NCBI GenBank assembly: GCA_002479415.1
Contig: DLMZ01000003.1
Location: forward strand, 94,863-102,970
Reading direction: 5' to 3'
Source of the DNA: Firmicutes bacterium UBA7523
GTDB taxonomy: Bacteria > Bacillota > Dethiobacteria > Dethiobacterales > Dethiobacteraceae
Length of the DNA stretch: 8,108 nucleotides
In this document: piece by piece, positions 1-5,780 of the stretch
Position numbering within the stretch: the stretch's first letter is position 1
How the letters are laid out: each line of letters opens with the position of its first letter
Notes under the pieces: generated by a model
What the model was told of the DNA's origin: nothing
Database searches by the model: none
Seen by the model: the letters and a program-made list of their open reading frames with translations, nothing else
Made by a program: the position numbers and the translations under genes

Positions 1-38
1 TAATATTTAGAATTTTTAAATAATTAGTTGCTTTGAAA

Positions 39-67
39 AGTATAGCACAAAATGTCAATATTTTAAA
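39..67 (-). promoter_or_regulatory. Possible extended -10 promoter reading out of the window
   Basis: On the minus strand, TATACT (39-44) is preceded by TG at the extended -10 position (TGCTATACT, 39-47), and a weak -35, TTTAAA (62-67), lies 17 bases upstream. It would start transcription near position 32, heading left into whatever gene follows outside the window. It lies just past the stop of the TsaD-like gene in AT-rich DNA, where chance matches are common. A perfect TTGACA (53-58) nearby has no -10 at the correct spacing. The downstream gene cannot be seen. Confidence 0.3.
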
Positions 68-70
68 GTG

Positions 71-997
71 CTACTGTCTAAATCTTTTTGCGTACAAAGC
101 GGCGCCTACCGCATTGTCTCCTGCGTACCTGGGATCGGCAAAAGTTGCCTCTGGCCCAAATCTTTCCATAATATAACTGCTGATGTAGCTATTGGCGGCC
201 ACACCACCTACAAAAAGAATATTTTGCAAGCCGGTCTGCCTTTTTGCTTCATCAATCAGTCGACAAAGTGATTCTGCGATACATCGCTCCACTCCGCGGG
301 CAACAGCTGCAGGCGAATGCTTTCTCTGATCAACCACACGTCTTACGTGGCTTTCAGGCCCTGAAAACGACATATTCAACGCTGACACGGATACTGGAAT
401 ATCCAGCATATCCTCATCGGTCGAGCCTGCCAAAGCTTCCAGAGCCGGACCGGCCGGAAAGGGCAACCCTAAGCGTACACCCACTCTGTCAATAAACTGG
501 CCTACATGAAGGTCAGCAGAACCGCCCAAATCTTGTATAAGCATTTTATCCGACATTGTTACTGACAGTATATCAGTGGTGCCTCCGGAAATATGAACAG
601 CTAAAAAACTGCCCCAGTCCACGCCAGCAGACCAAATGCCGGCCATAAGATGAGCTTCTTGATGAGAAAGGGGACAAAAAGGGACACATAGCACAGAAGC
701 CAATGTACGTCCATAAGACTCGCCTACGGTAAAGACAGGCATATAGGAGCCGGCTGCAGGCCGGGGGCAAACCGATGCAGACACAGCCTTTATTTCCCGG
801 CCTAGTAGCTTCTCCTTTAGCCTTTCAAATAAAATAGGGACGTTGCGTACATGCTGAAAAACACCTTCCGATTGCCTTAAGCCGCAACTTCCCAAGGGCA
901 CATCAAGAAGCTTTCTCTCTTCGCAAAGCAAGAATCCCCGGTCGTCAATTACGGCCAGGGATGTCGTATAACAAGAAGTATCCAATCCTAAAATCAT
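71..997 (-). CDS. TsaD/Kae1-like protein (O-sialoglycoprotein endopeptidase family), function unknown
   Basis: A 308-residue ASKHA-fold protein of the TsaD/Kae1/Qri7 family. TsaD proper makes the t6A modification of tRNA with TsaB, TsaC and TsaE. Visible family motifs are ILGLDTSC (2-9), the metal-binding HxExH as HQEAH (H112, H116), ISGGTTD (136-142), GQFIDRVG (166-173), SFSG (210-213), VGGVAAN (263-269) and the late metal-ligand Asp in GDNAVGAA (D294). It is somewhat shorter than typical TsaD (about 335-345). The usual N-terminal ETSCDET is DTSCYTT here, so the conserved Asp-Glu pair is lost. This fits a paralogue group found beside nusB in many Clostridia rather than the housekeeping tsaD. 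ATG is 1 base after the nusB stop, with GGGGTGA inside the end of nusB, so the two are probably co-translated. The family is secure; the function is not. Confidence 0.85.
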   Translation of the reverse strand: MILGLDTSCYTTSLAVIDDRGFLLCEERKLLDVPLGSCGLRQSEGVFQHVRNVPILFERLKEKLLGREIKAVSASVCPRPAAGSYMPVFTVGESYGRTLASVLCVPFCPLSHQEAHLMAGIWSAGVDWGSFLAVHISGGTTDILSVTMSDKMLIQDLGGSADLHVGQFIDRVGVRLGLPFPAGPALEALAGSTDEDMLDIPVSVSALNMSFSGPESHVRRVVDQRKHSPAAVARGVERCIAESLCRLIDEAKRQTGLQNILFVGGVAANSYISSYIMERFGPEATFADPRYAGDNAVGAALYAKRFRQ

Positions 998-998
998 G

Positions 999-1418
999 CT
1001 ATTTCACCCCGTTGCCGGAACCATGGTCTCGAGCCAGCTTGTCCAGCACACCATTTAAAAATTTAGCGGCTTCCTCGCTGTGAAATATCTTGCTAATTTC
1101 CAACGCCTCATTTATGGCAACCACGTTGGGAACATCTTCCCGATATAGAATCTCATAGGTTGCTAAGCGCAAAACGTTGCGGTCCACCACAGCAAGCCGT
1201 GAGAGTTCCCAGTTTACAAGATACGGAGTCAAGAGCATATCGATGGACTCCCTATTTTTTATAGTCCCGTCTACCAGGCTGCGGGCAAATGCCGCATGTT
1301 CCCCGTTTAATCCGCTTTCTTCCAACAAGCTGGATAATGTAGGCTCAACTTCGTTATTGTTGAAGTCAAGCTGAAATAGTGTTTTAAATGCCGTTTCTCT
1401 GGCAAGGTGTCGGCTCAT
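999..1418 (-). CDS. nusB: Transcription antitermination factor NusB
   Basis: A 139-residue cytosolic all-helical RNA-binding protein. NusB pairs with NusE (ribosomal protein S10) and binds boxA RNA in antitermination complexes, chiefly for rRNA transcription. The N-terminal RHLARETAFKTLFQLDF (3-19) matches the family's R-x-x-AR-x-x-A-x-x-x-L-x-Q start. The C-terminal half holds the typical sequence around DRNVLRLATYEILY (78-91), VVAINEALEISKIF (98-111) and KFLNGVLDKLA (118-128). The length is normal for NusB. The start is well supported: GGAGG sits 5 bases before the ATG. It begins 12 bases after the DUF2273 gene and ends 1 base before the TsaD-like gene, so it belongs to this lower transcription unit. 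nusB downstream of an Asp23-family gene is also the B. subtilis arrangement (yqhY-nusB). Confidence 0.96.
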   Translation of the reverse strand: MSRHLARETAFKTLFQLDFNNNEVEPTLSSLLEESGLNGEHAAFARSLVDGTIKNRESIDMLLTPYLVNWELSRLAVVDRNVLRLATYEILYREDVPNVVAINEALEISKIFHSEEAAKFLNGVLDKLARDHGSGNGVK

Positions 1419-1430
1419 ATATGCCTCCTG

Positions 1431-1652
1431 TTAGTCACTGTCAGGCCAAAACTTGTTAAGCAGGCCCTGAAGTCCTTCGTTGCGGTCAAAAAGCTTGCCT
1501 GCATATGTACCCAAGGCTATGCAGATAAAGATAAAAAGCGTTCGCCAAAAACCAAAAATAATGATAGCCAGGCCTACTATTAGTCCTAAAAACCCGCCAA
1601 CCACTTTTCCCCAATGATCCGATATAAATTGACGAAGTGCCTCTTTAGTCAT
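1431..1652 (-). CDS. DUF2273 small integral membrane protein
   Basis: A 73-residue protein with a short charged N-terminus (MTKEALRQFISDHWGK) and a hydrophobic stretch from about 17 to 52 that could form two close transmembrane helices (roughly 17-35 and 37-53). The tail is soluble and ends in acidic residues. Size, glycine-rich first helix and the pattern FxxxxxxLGxYxGKxxD near 41-57 fit DUF2273. Such proteins are regularly encoded beside Asp23 and AmaP in Firmicutes and are thought to belong to the same membrane-anchored envelope-stress assembly, but no molecular role is established. The start is supported by AAGGTGA about 4 bases before the ATG. It lies 20 bases after amaP and 12 bases before nusB, implying one transcript. 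Confidence 0.85.
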   Translation of the reverse strand: MTKEALRQFISDHWGKVVGGFLGLIVGLAIIIFGFWRTLFIFICIALGTYAGKLFDRNEGLQGLLNKFWPDSD

Positions 1653-1672
1653 CTACTCACCTTCTTTCCCCG

Positions 1673-2206
1673 CTAACGAGCGGCCTTTCCCGTCTCAGAA
1701 ACAACATTTTCTACCATAACTTTTATCTCGGCGACGGTGCTGCCCGTTATATTCTCCACATAATCCTTAACTGCTGTTTGCAGCTCTGCTGTAACTTGAG
1801 GAATGTTTTGTTCAGGATGGGTAACGGCACGCAAAAATATGACAAGCCCTGCATCAGAAAATACAATCCTTGTCTTAGTTTCCCTGACACCTTTAATTCC
1901 TCTGGCAGATTTTAAAACTAAGTTCTCCACAGCTTTAAAGCAGATACGAACTTCCCCAAGCGGTCCCTGCTGGAGCAAAGTTTCCACACATGATCCGCGC
2001 CGCAAGCTGAGAAACAGTATAAAAACAGCCAGAACAAACAATGCGGCAGCAAGTATGGCAAACGGAATGCTTCCGTAAACCATATCCAGGCTTGTCCTTA
2101 ATTGCTCCAGCGGCACCTGAGCCAAAGCGATAAAACCAAGTCCAACCGCATTAGCCCCAATAAGCAGAGAGAACAAAACCAAATATAATCTTTCGCGCGC
2201 ATTCAT
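1673..2206 (-). CDS. amaP: Alkaline shock response membrane anchor protein AmaP
   Basis: A 177-residue membrane protein. Two hydrophobic helices (about 8-30 and 47-68) form an N-terminal hairpin, followed by a soluble domain (about 80-170) that itself looks like a degenerate Asp23 domain: a KAVENLVLKSARGIKGV segment (91-107), then beta-rich stretches and a C-terminal VTAELQTAVKDYVENITG helix. In Staphylococcus aureus AmaP anchors Asp23 at the membrane. The Asp23-family gene immediately upstream and the DUF2273 gene downstream make the same role likely here. The start ATG has AAGGAG about 10 bases upstream. The 95-base gap to the Asp23 gene holds a GC-rich hairpin (2271-2291), so this gene and those after it may be expressed less than the first gene. 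Confidence 0.87.
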   Translation of the reverse strand: MNARERLYLVLFSLLIGANAVGLGFIALAQVPLEQLRTSLDMVYGSIPFAILAAALFVLAVFILFLSLRRGSCVETLLQQGPLGEVRICFKAVENLVLKSARGIKGVRETKTRIVFSDAGLVIFLRAVTHPEQNIPQVTAELQTAVKDYVENITGSTVAEIKVMVENVVSETGKAAR

Positions 2207-2270
2207 AAGCTATCAACTCCTTCCGAACTACTCAGAGACAGTATTAATCCATACCTAGAATAAGGGAATA

Positions 2271-2291
2271 AGCCCCTGTTAAACAGGGGCC
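2271..2291 (-). terminator. GC-rich hairpin after the Asp23-family gene, possible partial terminator
   Basis: On the minus strand GCCCCTGT and ACAGGGGC form a perfect 8-bp stem with a 3-base loop (2272-2290), plus a closing G-U pair. It begins about 11 bases after the Asp23 stop codon. The following bases are TTATTCCCTTATT, which are T-rich but not a continuous T run, so full termination is doubtful. It could attenuate read-through into amaP or protect the 3' end of a short Asp23 mRNA. On the plus strand there is no T tract, and no gene points that way. Confidence 0.45.
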
Positions 2292-2301
2292 AAAATCAAA
2301 A

Positions 2302-2700
2302 TCACTTTAAGCGTACTTCCTCTTCTTCATCAACCTTCGCTGTTTGAAAGCTTACTCCTTGCACATGGACATTAACCTTTATAACTTCTAATCCCGTCAT
2401 TGATTCAATTGCTTTTTTAACATTTTCTTGTATGCTCCAAGCCACATCAGGAATTCTTGCGCCAAACTTAACAACAATATATAAATCTATGGAAGCCTGT
2501 TTCTCACCTACTTCCACCTTAACCCCTTTCGAAAGATTCCGCTTGCCAAGCATCTCTGCAATACCACCGGCTATGCCACCGCTCATTCCAGCCACACCAT
2601 CAACCTCTGTGGCCGCTAAACCAGCCACAATCGCCACAACTTCATCGGCAATCCTGATATTCCCCAACTCAGTAGGAATAAATTCATCCTTTACAGTCAA
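2302..2700 (-). CDS. Asp23/Gls24 family envelope stress response protein (YqhY-like)
   Basis: A 132-residue cytosolic protein of the Asp23/Gls24 (DUF322) family. Family features are GNIRIADEVVAIVAGLAATEVDGV (13-36), the glycine-rich MSGGIAGGIAEMLGK (39-53), the KGVKVEVGEKQASIDLYIVVKFG strand pair (58-80), and a helix followed by VIKVNVHVQGV (106-116). The C-terminus is acidic (DEEEE). Members associate with the cell envelope through AmaP, encoded next. The position before nusB corresponds to B. subtilis yqhY. An upstream GTG at 2709 would give 135 residues, but it overlaps the only good ribosome binding site (GGAGG, 2709-2713). The TTG at 2700 lies 8 bases from that site and is preferred. A sigma-A promoter and a stem-loop lie just upstream. 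Family call secure; start moderately so. Confidence 0.92.
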   Translation of the reverse strand: MTVKDEFIPTELGNIRIADEVVAIVAGLAATEVDGVAGMSGGIAGGIAEMLGKRNLSKGVKVEVGEKQASIDLYIVVKFGARIPDVAWSIQENVKKAIESMTGLEVIKVNVHVQGVSFQTAKVDEEEEVRLK

Positions 2701-2708
2701 AATCAACA

Positions 2709-2713
2709 CCTCC
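2709..2713 (-). promoter_or_regulatory. Ribosome binding site deciding the Asp23-family start
   Basis: GGAGG on the minus strand is a strong Shine-Dalgarno core. Its last base is the first base of the in-frame GTG at 2709, so that codon cannot be the start served by this site. The TTG at 2698-2700, 8 bases downstream, has proper spacing. No other Shine-Dalgarno sequence is visible between the promoter and the gene. Confidence 0.7.
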
Positions 2714-2715
2714 AG

Positions 2716-2735
2716 CGTTACAAGTTTCTGTAACG
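2716..2735 (-). promoter_or_regulatory. Inverted repeat at the predicted 5' end of the Asp23 mRNA
   Basis: CGTTACA and TGTAACG form a perfect 7-bp inverted repeat around a 6-base centre. The repeat starts about 7 bases past the -10 box (2742-2747), so it would fold as a stem-loop at the very 5' end of the transcript. It ends 2 bases before the Shine-Dalgarno GGAGG. Two readings fit: a 5' stem-loop that stabilises the mRNA or controls ribosome access, or a DNA operator at +1 to +20 for a dimeric repressor. Sequence alone does not separate them. Confidence 0.6.
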
Positions 2736-2741
2736 TTCATT

Positions 2742-2770
2742 ATTATACCAAATAAAGCCTTTTAATACAA
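2742..2770 (-). promoter_or_regulatory. Sigma-A type promoter for the Asp23-amaP-nusB unit
   Basis: On the minus strand TTGTAT (2765-2770) and a perfect TATAAT (2742-2747) are separated by exactly 17 bases, a near-consensus housekeeping promoter. It lies in the 94-base gap between the spoIIIAH stop and the Asp23-family start; transcription should begin near 2734-2737. This separates the vegetative genes (Asp23 family, amaP, DUF2273, nusB, TsaD-like) from the sporulation operon upstream. No intrinsic terminator is visible after spoIIIAH, so sporulation transcripts may also read through. Confidence 0.75.
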
Positions 2771-2794
2771 TTACGCGCGAGAGTTTAATTTCTA

Positions 2795-3334
2795 TTACAA
2801 AGAATTGTGCTCCACAACCGTCACTTCTTCCATTTTAACACCTGCAGCAGAGCTGACCATCTCAGTAATTTGCATAAATTCTTGCTCCGTCAGTTCTTGT
2901 GCCTGCACCACTACATTAACCAAGCCTTCTCGGTAAAAAAAGATTGCATCTTTATAGCCATGAGCTTTTATCATGTTCTCTACCAAAAGTTCTTTTTCTA
3001 CAAGAGAAACTAAGGCTAACAATTGTTCTTCTGCCTGCTTTCTCCCTTCCGCTGATATATTGGGATTATCAATCATTTGATTAAGCATCTCCACCTCTCC
3101 GGCTCGAACACGGTCACGCTGCAGCCGATATTCAATAAAGAAAGCTTTGAAATGGTCTGTATCCCAGCGTTCAGGGGTGCTGTCCGTGTCAGGAATTATG
3201 CTGGGAATAGCCAATTCTTCAACGGTCAGAATTTCTATTCTACTCACCTCCTTTTCTACCTGTATTAACCACCAAACTGCAACTGCTCCTATCAGCAGTA
3301 CTGTCAATGTAAGCACTTTTTTCTGCGATCTCAT
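2795..3334 (-). CDS. spoIIIAH: Stage III sporulation protein AH
   Basis: A 179-residue bitopic membrane protein. A basic N-terminus (RSQKK) is followed by one transmembrane helix (about 7-25), a variable linker, a charged helical stretch (60-115), and a C-terminal YscJ/FliF-like ring-building domain. The end region HGYKDAIFFYREGLVNVVVQ (125-144) and ELTEQEFMQITEMV...GVKMEEVTVV (147-174) is typical of the family. In B. subtilis SpoIIIAH (about 218 residues) forms a ring in the mother-cell outer forespore membrane and pairs with SpoIIQ from the forespore; no partner gene is visible here. The shorter length comes mainly from the linker. It is the last spoIIIA gene, 12 bases after spoIIIAG. The ribosome binding site is a run of seven G (3339-3345), less canonical than its neighbours. 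Confidence 0.93.
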   Translation of the reverse strand: MRSQKKVLTLTVLLIGAVAVWWLIQVEKEVSRIEILTVEELAIPSIIPDTDSTPERWDTDHFKAFFIEYRLQRDRVRAGEVEMLNQMIDNPNISAEGRKQAEEQLLALVSLVEKELLVENMIKAHGYKDAIFFYREGLVNVVVQAQELTEQEFMQITEMVSSAAGVKMEEVTVVEHNSL

Positions 3335-3346
3335 ATTTCCCCCCCT

Positions 3347-3940
3347 CTACTTCATCGGCAAGACAGTAATCCGATGTGCCGGCAAGTTTAGTCCTGACTG
3401 AAGTGCCAAGGTAATTCTTGCAGTTAAAGCTGGGTCTTCTGCCCCTTTGGCTACAACCATAACACCACGCAGCACAGGCTCAATTTCCCTTGTAATCAAG
3501 GCTTGCTCGCCGCCCCCATCCCTGATAATCACGTGCTGCGTTCTTTTCGTGTTTTCCTCTACAAGCCTAACTCCTCCCCCGCCATCTTCCTCCTTTGTTG
3601 CCCTCTCGGTGATATCTCTGTTTTCTCCGTATTCATACATGGGCCCGCTGTCTAATGTAACCATGACAGTTACCTCACCTACTCCCTTAACCCGGCGCAA
3701 ATGCTCGGTCAATTCCTGCTCCAATCTTTCCTTGTAGTCCGGCTTTCTCAGATTCACAAAAGCTTCTCTACTTTCCTCAACAGGAGGATTTGGCACAGAA
3801 GCCTTTTCCGGGTTGGCACCGACAAACATAAAGAGAACGCCCGCAAAAGCAAGCATTGTAATAATTAGTGTGGACCATGGGCCTTTCTTCATTCCGCTGT
3901 CAAACCAACTGCCGGCCCGCTGCCAATAATTCTCAGTCAT
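3347..3940 (-). CDS. spoIIIAG: Stage III sporulation protein AG
   Basis: A 197-residue single-pass membrane protein: cytosolic N-terminus (1-22), transmembrane helix (about 23-41), short linker, then a ring-building domain split by an insertion. The first part (about 68-97, ERLEQELTEHLRRVKGVGEVTVMVTL) and the second (about 152-195, with EPVLRGVMVVAKGAEDPALTARI) bracket a polar, glycine-rich insert (about 100-150) matching the beta-structured insertion known in this family. In B. subtilis SpoIIIAG forms a large ring in the intermembrane space. The ATG at 3940 was chosen because AGGAGGTG (3949-3956) lies just upstream; an in-frame TTG at 3964 would place that site inside the gene. The 51-base gap after spoIIIAF is the largest in the cluster. 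Confidence 0.94.
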   Translation of the reverse strand: MTENYWQRAGSWFDSGMKKGPWSTLIITMLAFAGVLFMFVGANPEKASVPNPPVEESREAFVNLRKPDYKERLEQELTEHLRRVKGVGEVTVMVTLDSGPMYEYGENRDITERATKEEDGGGGVRLVEENTKRTQHVIIRDGGGEQALITREIEPVLRGVMVVAKGAEDPALTARITLALQSGLNLPAHRITVLPMK

Positions 3941-3948
3941 GCCAACAA

Positions 3949-3956
3949 CACCTCCT
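3949..3956 (-). promoter_or_regulatory. Ribosome binding site deciding the spoIIIAG start
   Basis: AGGAGGTG on the minus strand is a near-perfect match to the 16S rRNA anti-Shine-Dalgarno, 8 bases from the ATG at 3940. It rules against the longer frame starting at TTG 3964, which would read through this site. Confidence 0.75.
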
Positions 3957-3991
3957 GTGGGCAAGCCTTCTGTTAAGAATATATGCCCTGT

Positions 3992-4591
3992 TCATTCTTT
4001 TAGCACTCTAACTTCAACTTTTTGTTCGTTAATCCCCAGGGCATTTGCAACATCTCGCACCAAGCCCGGCTTTGATTCTGATTCTGCAGCTCCCCAATTA
4101 TTTTGTTCGTTTATAATTATACGAACCTTTTCCACTCGTTTAATAGATTCGTCCTTATCCTCTTCCCGACGCGCCAAAACAGACACAAGCTTTGGGCGGC
4201 CAAACTCCAGATGGCTTACCTCCTCTTCAAGGTCCAGCCTCACATCGATAACAGCATAGCCCTTCTCACTTAATACCTCAGCGACTCTTTCCCCTACTAA
4301 GAAACGATAACGTTCCAAGGTCATATCCCAATTCATTTGCTCAAGAATCATAAGTCGGTTATTGTCAGCTTCGGCACGGGATGCATTATTTAATTCGAAA
4401 ACAGGCTCAAAACTTCCCGGCATCTGAAGTGCACTGCGCAGCGGTGACAACAGCATCAGCATTAACACAAGACCCACAATCATATTGATAAACGGCCTAA
4501 AATCGCTGCGCGGCAATACCAGCTCCAACAAAGTAGCTATAATTATAAGAACAACAATATTACGTACCACATCCGACAACATATTGAGCAT
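3992..4591 (-). CDS. spoIIIAF: Stage III sporulation protein AF
   Basis: A 199-residue membrane protein with two N-terminal transmembrane helices (about 10-26 and 33-51) joined by a short loop (LPRSDFRP), matching the SpoIIIAF layout. The loop is followed by a soluble domain (about 84-198) with ring-building features: helix TLERYRFLVGERVAEVLSEKGY (91-112), strand VIDVRLDLE (114-122), strand KVRIIINEQ (155-163), and a final helix-strand LVRDVANALGINEQKVEVRVL (177-197). In B. subtilis it is part of the mother-cell side of the feeding-tube complex. It starts 8 bases after the spoIIIAE stop codon, which lies inside the ribosome binding region (AAGGTAGGTGAGG). It is intact, and its length is close to B. 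subtilis SpoIIIAF (about 206). Confidence 0.93.
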   Translation of the reverse strand: MLNMLSDVVRNIVVLIIIATLLELVLPRSDFRPFINMIVGLVLMLMLLSPLRSALQMPGSFEPVFELNNASRAEADNNRLMILEQMNWDMTLERYRFLVGERVAEVLSEKGYAVIDVRLDLEEEVSHLEFGRPKLVSVLARREEDKDESIKRVEKVRIIINEQNNWGAAESESKPGLVRDVANALGINEQKVEVRVLKE

Positions 4592-4599
4592 ACCCTCAC

Positions 4600-5769
4600 C
4601 TACCTTAACATAAAAGAAGTATTGCCTGCCCCGGCAATAATGGTGATTCCCAAGTAAAAAATAACACTAACAATGGCAACGGCAGCAAATACAAGAGCAA
4701 GGCAATTGCCCATGGTATTAAGCGAGTCACACAGATTGGTCTCACCTAACGGCTGAATCAGTGCTGCCGCCAATTTATAGATAAAAACCAAGGCTAGTAT
4801 TTTCAGAAGGGGGAAAGCTACCATATAAAATAGCAAAAGCACCCCTCCTAAATGCACACTGTTTTTAAGTATGAGGGTAGCACTGGCCACCGTTTCCACA
4901 GCATCAGTTAGCATTCCGCCAACCACAGGCAAAAAAGCGCCGGTCATGAACTTAGCTGTACGAATAGTTACAGCATCACCCACAGAAGATGCCACTCCGT
5001 GTATAGCCAATAGTCCTGTAAAAATTGTCATCGAGAGCCCCATGGTCCATACGGACACATTTCTTAGCAGCTCTGCCATTTTCCCCACGGTTATACGGGG
5101 CGAAAAGTGATTGACCACTGATAATATTGTAGTTAAGTAAATTAGCGGAAACACTAGATCTCGTGTAAGAGCAGCAAAAAAGTTTACGGCAAAAATAATA
5201 ATAGGCCTAAATATGGCGGCTGAAGCAAAATTACCCAATGTAGCTAATAAAGTAAGTAATAGCGGAATCAGTGCCAATATAAATTCCACCATACTGTCTA
5301 CAGTTTGCCTTCCCAAGCTCACCGCCACGCTAAAGCTCTGCATCGCAATAATAATTAGCGCCAAATAAACGACGGCTTGAGTTAGAGAAGCAACAGTATC
5401 GTTGGCAAAAGCTTTTTCTAAATTTTTTAGCAGTGCTGCCACCACAGCCAAAAAAATCAATCTGCCCAGCAAATTCAAGTTAAGGTACACTTCGCGCCAA
5501 AGAAAGCGCCATAGTCCGTGCAGCATCTCTCCAAGCGAAAGGCCTCCTTCTTCCCCTGGCCGGAACCAATCAAAAATGTCGCGCCAGCTAAAATTAGGCA
5601 TAAATTCCCCCACTTCCCGTTGCAGCTCCGTCCAAAAAGCGTCTATATCAGACAAATCAATTTTTTCTGCTTGCTCCCGTGCCAGATTATCAGGACTTTC
5701 CGCCCATACAGGCACTGCCGCAATCAGCATTATGAAAAATAAGCAAAACAGCGCGATTATTCTATTCAT
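4600..5769 (-). CDS. spoIIIAE: Stage III sporulation protein AE
   Basis: A 389-residue polytopic membrane protein. A signal peptide is clear: NR, a hydrophobic core (about 4-19), then VPVWA before a likely cleavage after A23. A hydrophilic amphipathic region follows (24-95), then about seven to nine hydrophobic segments from about 100 to the end (for example 130-150, 161-181, 186-204, 238-258, 304-340 and 355-380). Length and pattern match SpoIIIAE (about 399 in B. subtilis), a putative channel component of the spoIIIA complex essential for late forespore gene expression. The ATG at 5769 is chosen because AGGTGG (5775-5780) sits 5 bases upstream; the in-frame GTG at 5778 overlaps that site. 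The spoIIIAD stop (5779-5781) also overlaps it, suggesting coupled translation. Confidence 0.94.
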   Translation of the reverse strand: MNRIIALFCLFFIMLIAAVPVWAESPDNLAREQAEKIDLSDIDAFWTELQREVGEFMPNFSWRDIFDWFRPGEEGGLSLGEMLHGLWRFLWREVYLNLNLLGRLIFLAVVAALLKNLEKAFANDTVASLTQAVVYLALIIIAMQSFSVAVSLGRQTVDSMVEFILALIPLLLTLLATLGNFASAAIFRPIIIFAVNFFAALTRDLVFPLIYLTTILSVVNHFSPRITVGKMAELLRNVSVWTMGLSMTIFTGLLAIHGVASSVGDAVTIRTAKFMTGAFLPVVGGMLTDAVETVASATLILKNSVHLGGVLLLFYMVAFPLLKILALVFIYKLAAALIQPLGETNLCDSLNTMGNCLALVFAAVAIVSVIFYLGITIIAGAGNTSFMLR

Positions 5770-5774
5770 AGCAG

Positions 5775-5780
5775 CCACCT
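5775..5780 (-). promoter_or_regulatory. Ribosome binding site deciding the spoIIIAE start
   Basis: AGGTGG on the minus strand lies 5 bases before the ATG at 5769. It overlaps both the spoIIIAD stop codon and the alternative in-frame GTG at 5778, so the GTG is unlikely to be used. Confidence 0.65.

Noticed and set aside
1..27. AT-rich imperfect palindrome at the left edge
   Set aside because: TAATATTTA and TAAATAATTA pair only with a bulge and contain no GC pairs; this is expected by chance in AT-rich intergenic DNA.
244..495. Plus-strand open frames opposite the TsaD-like gene and elsewhere (for example 244-495, 1803-2078, 5402-5782, 7423-7824)
   Set aside because: All lie opposite strongly supported minus-strand genes, show no recognisable domains and have compositions expected of reverse-frame shadows.
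2772..2794. Terminator after spoIIIAH
   Set aside because: Only a weak AATTA/TAATT pairing with a 12-base loop is present; there is no stable stem and no T run, so read-through into the Asp23 unit cannot be excluded.
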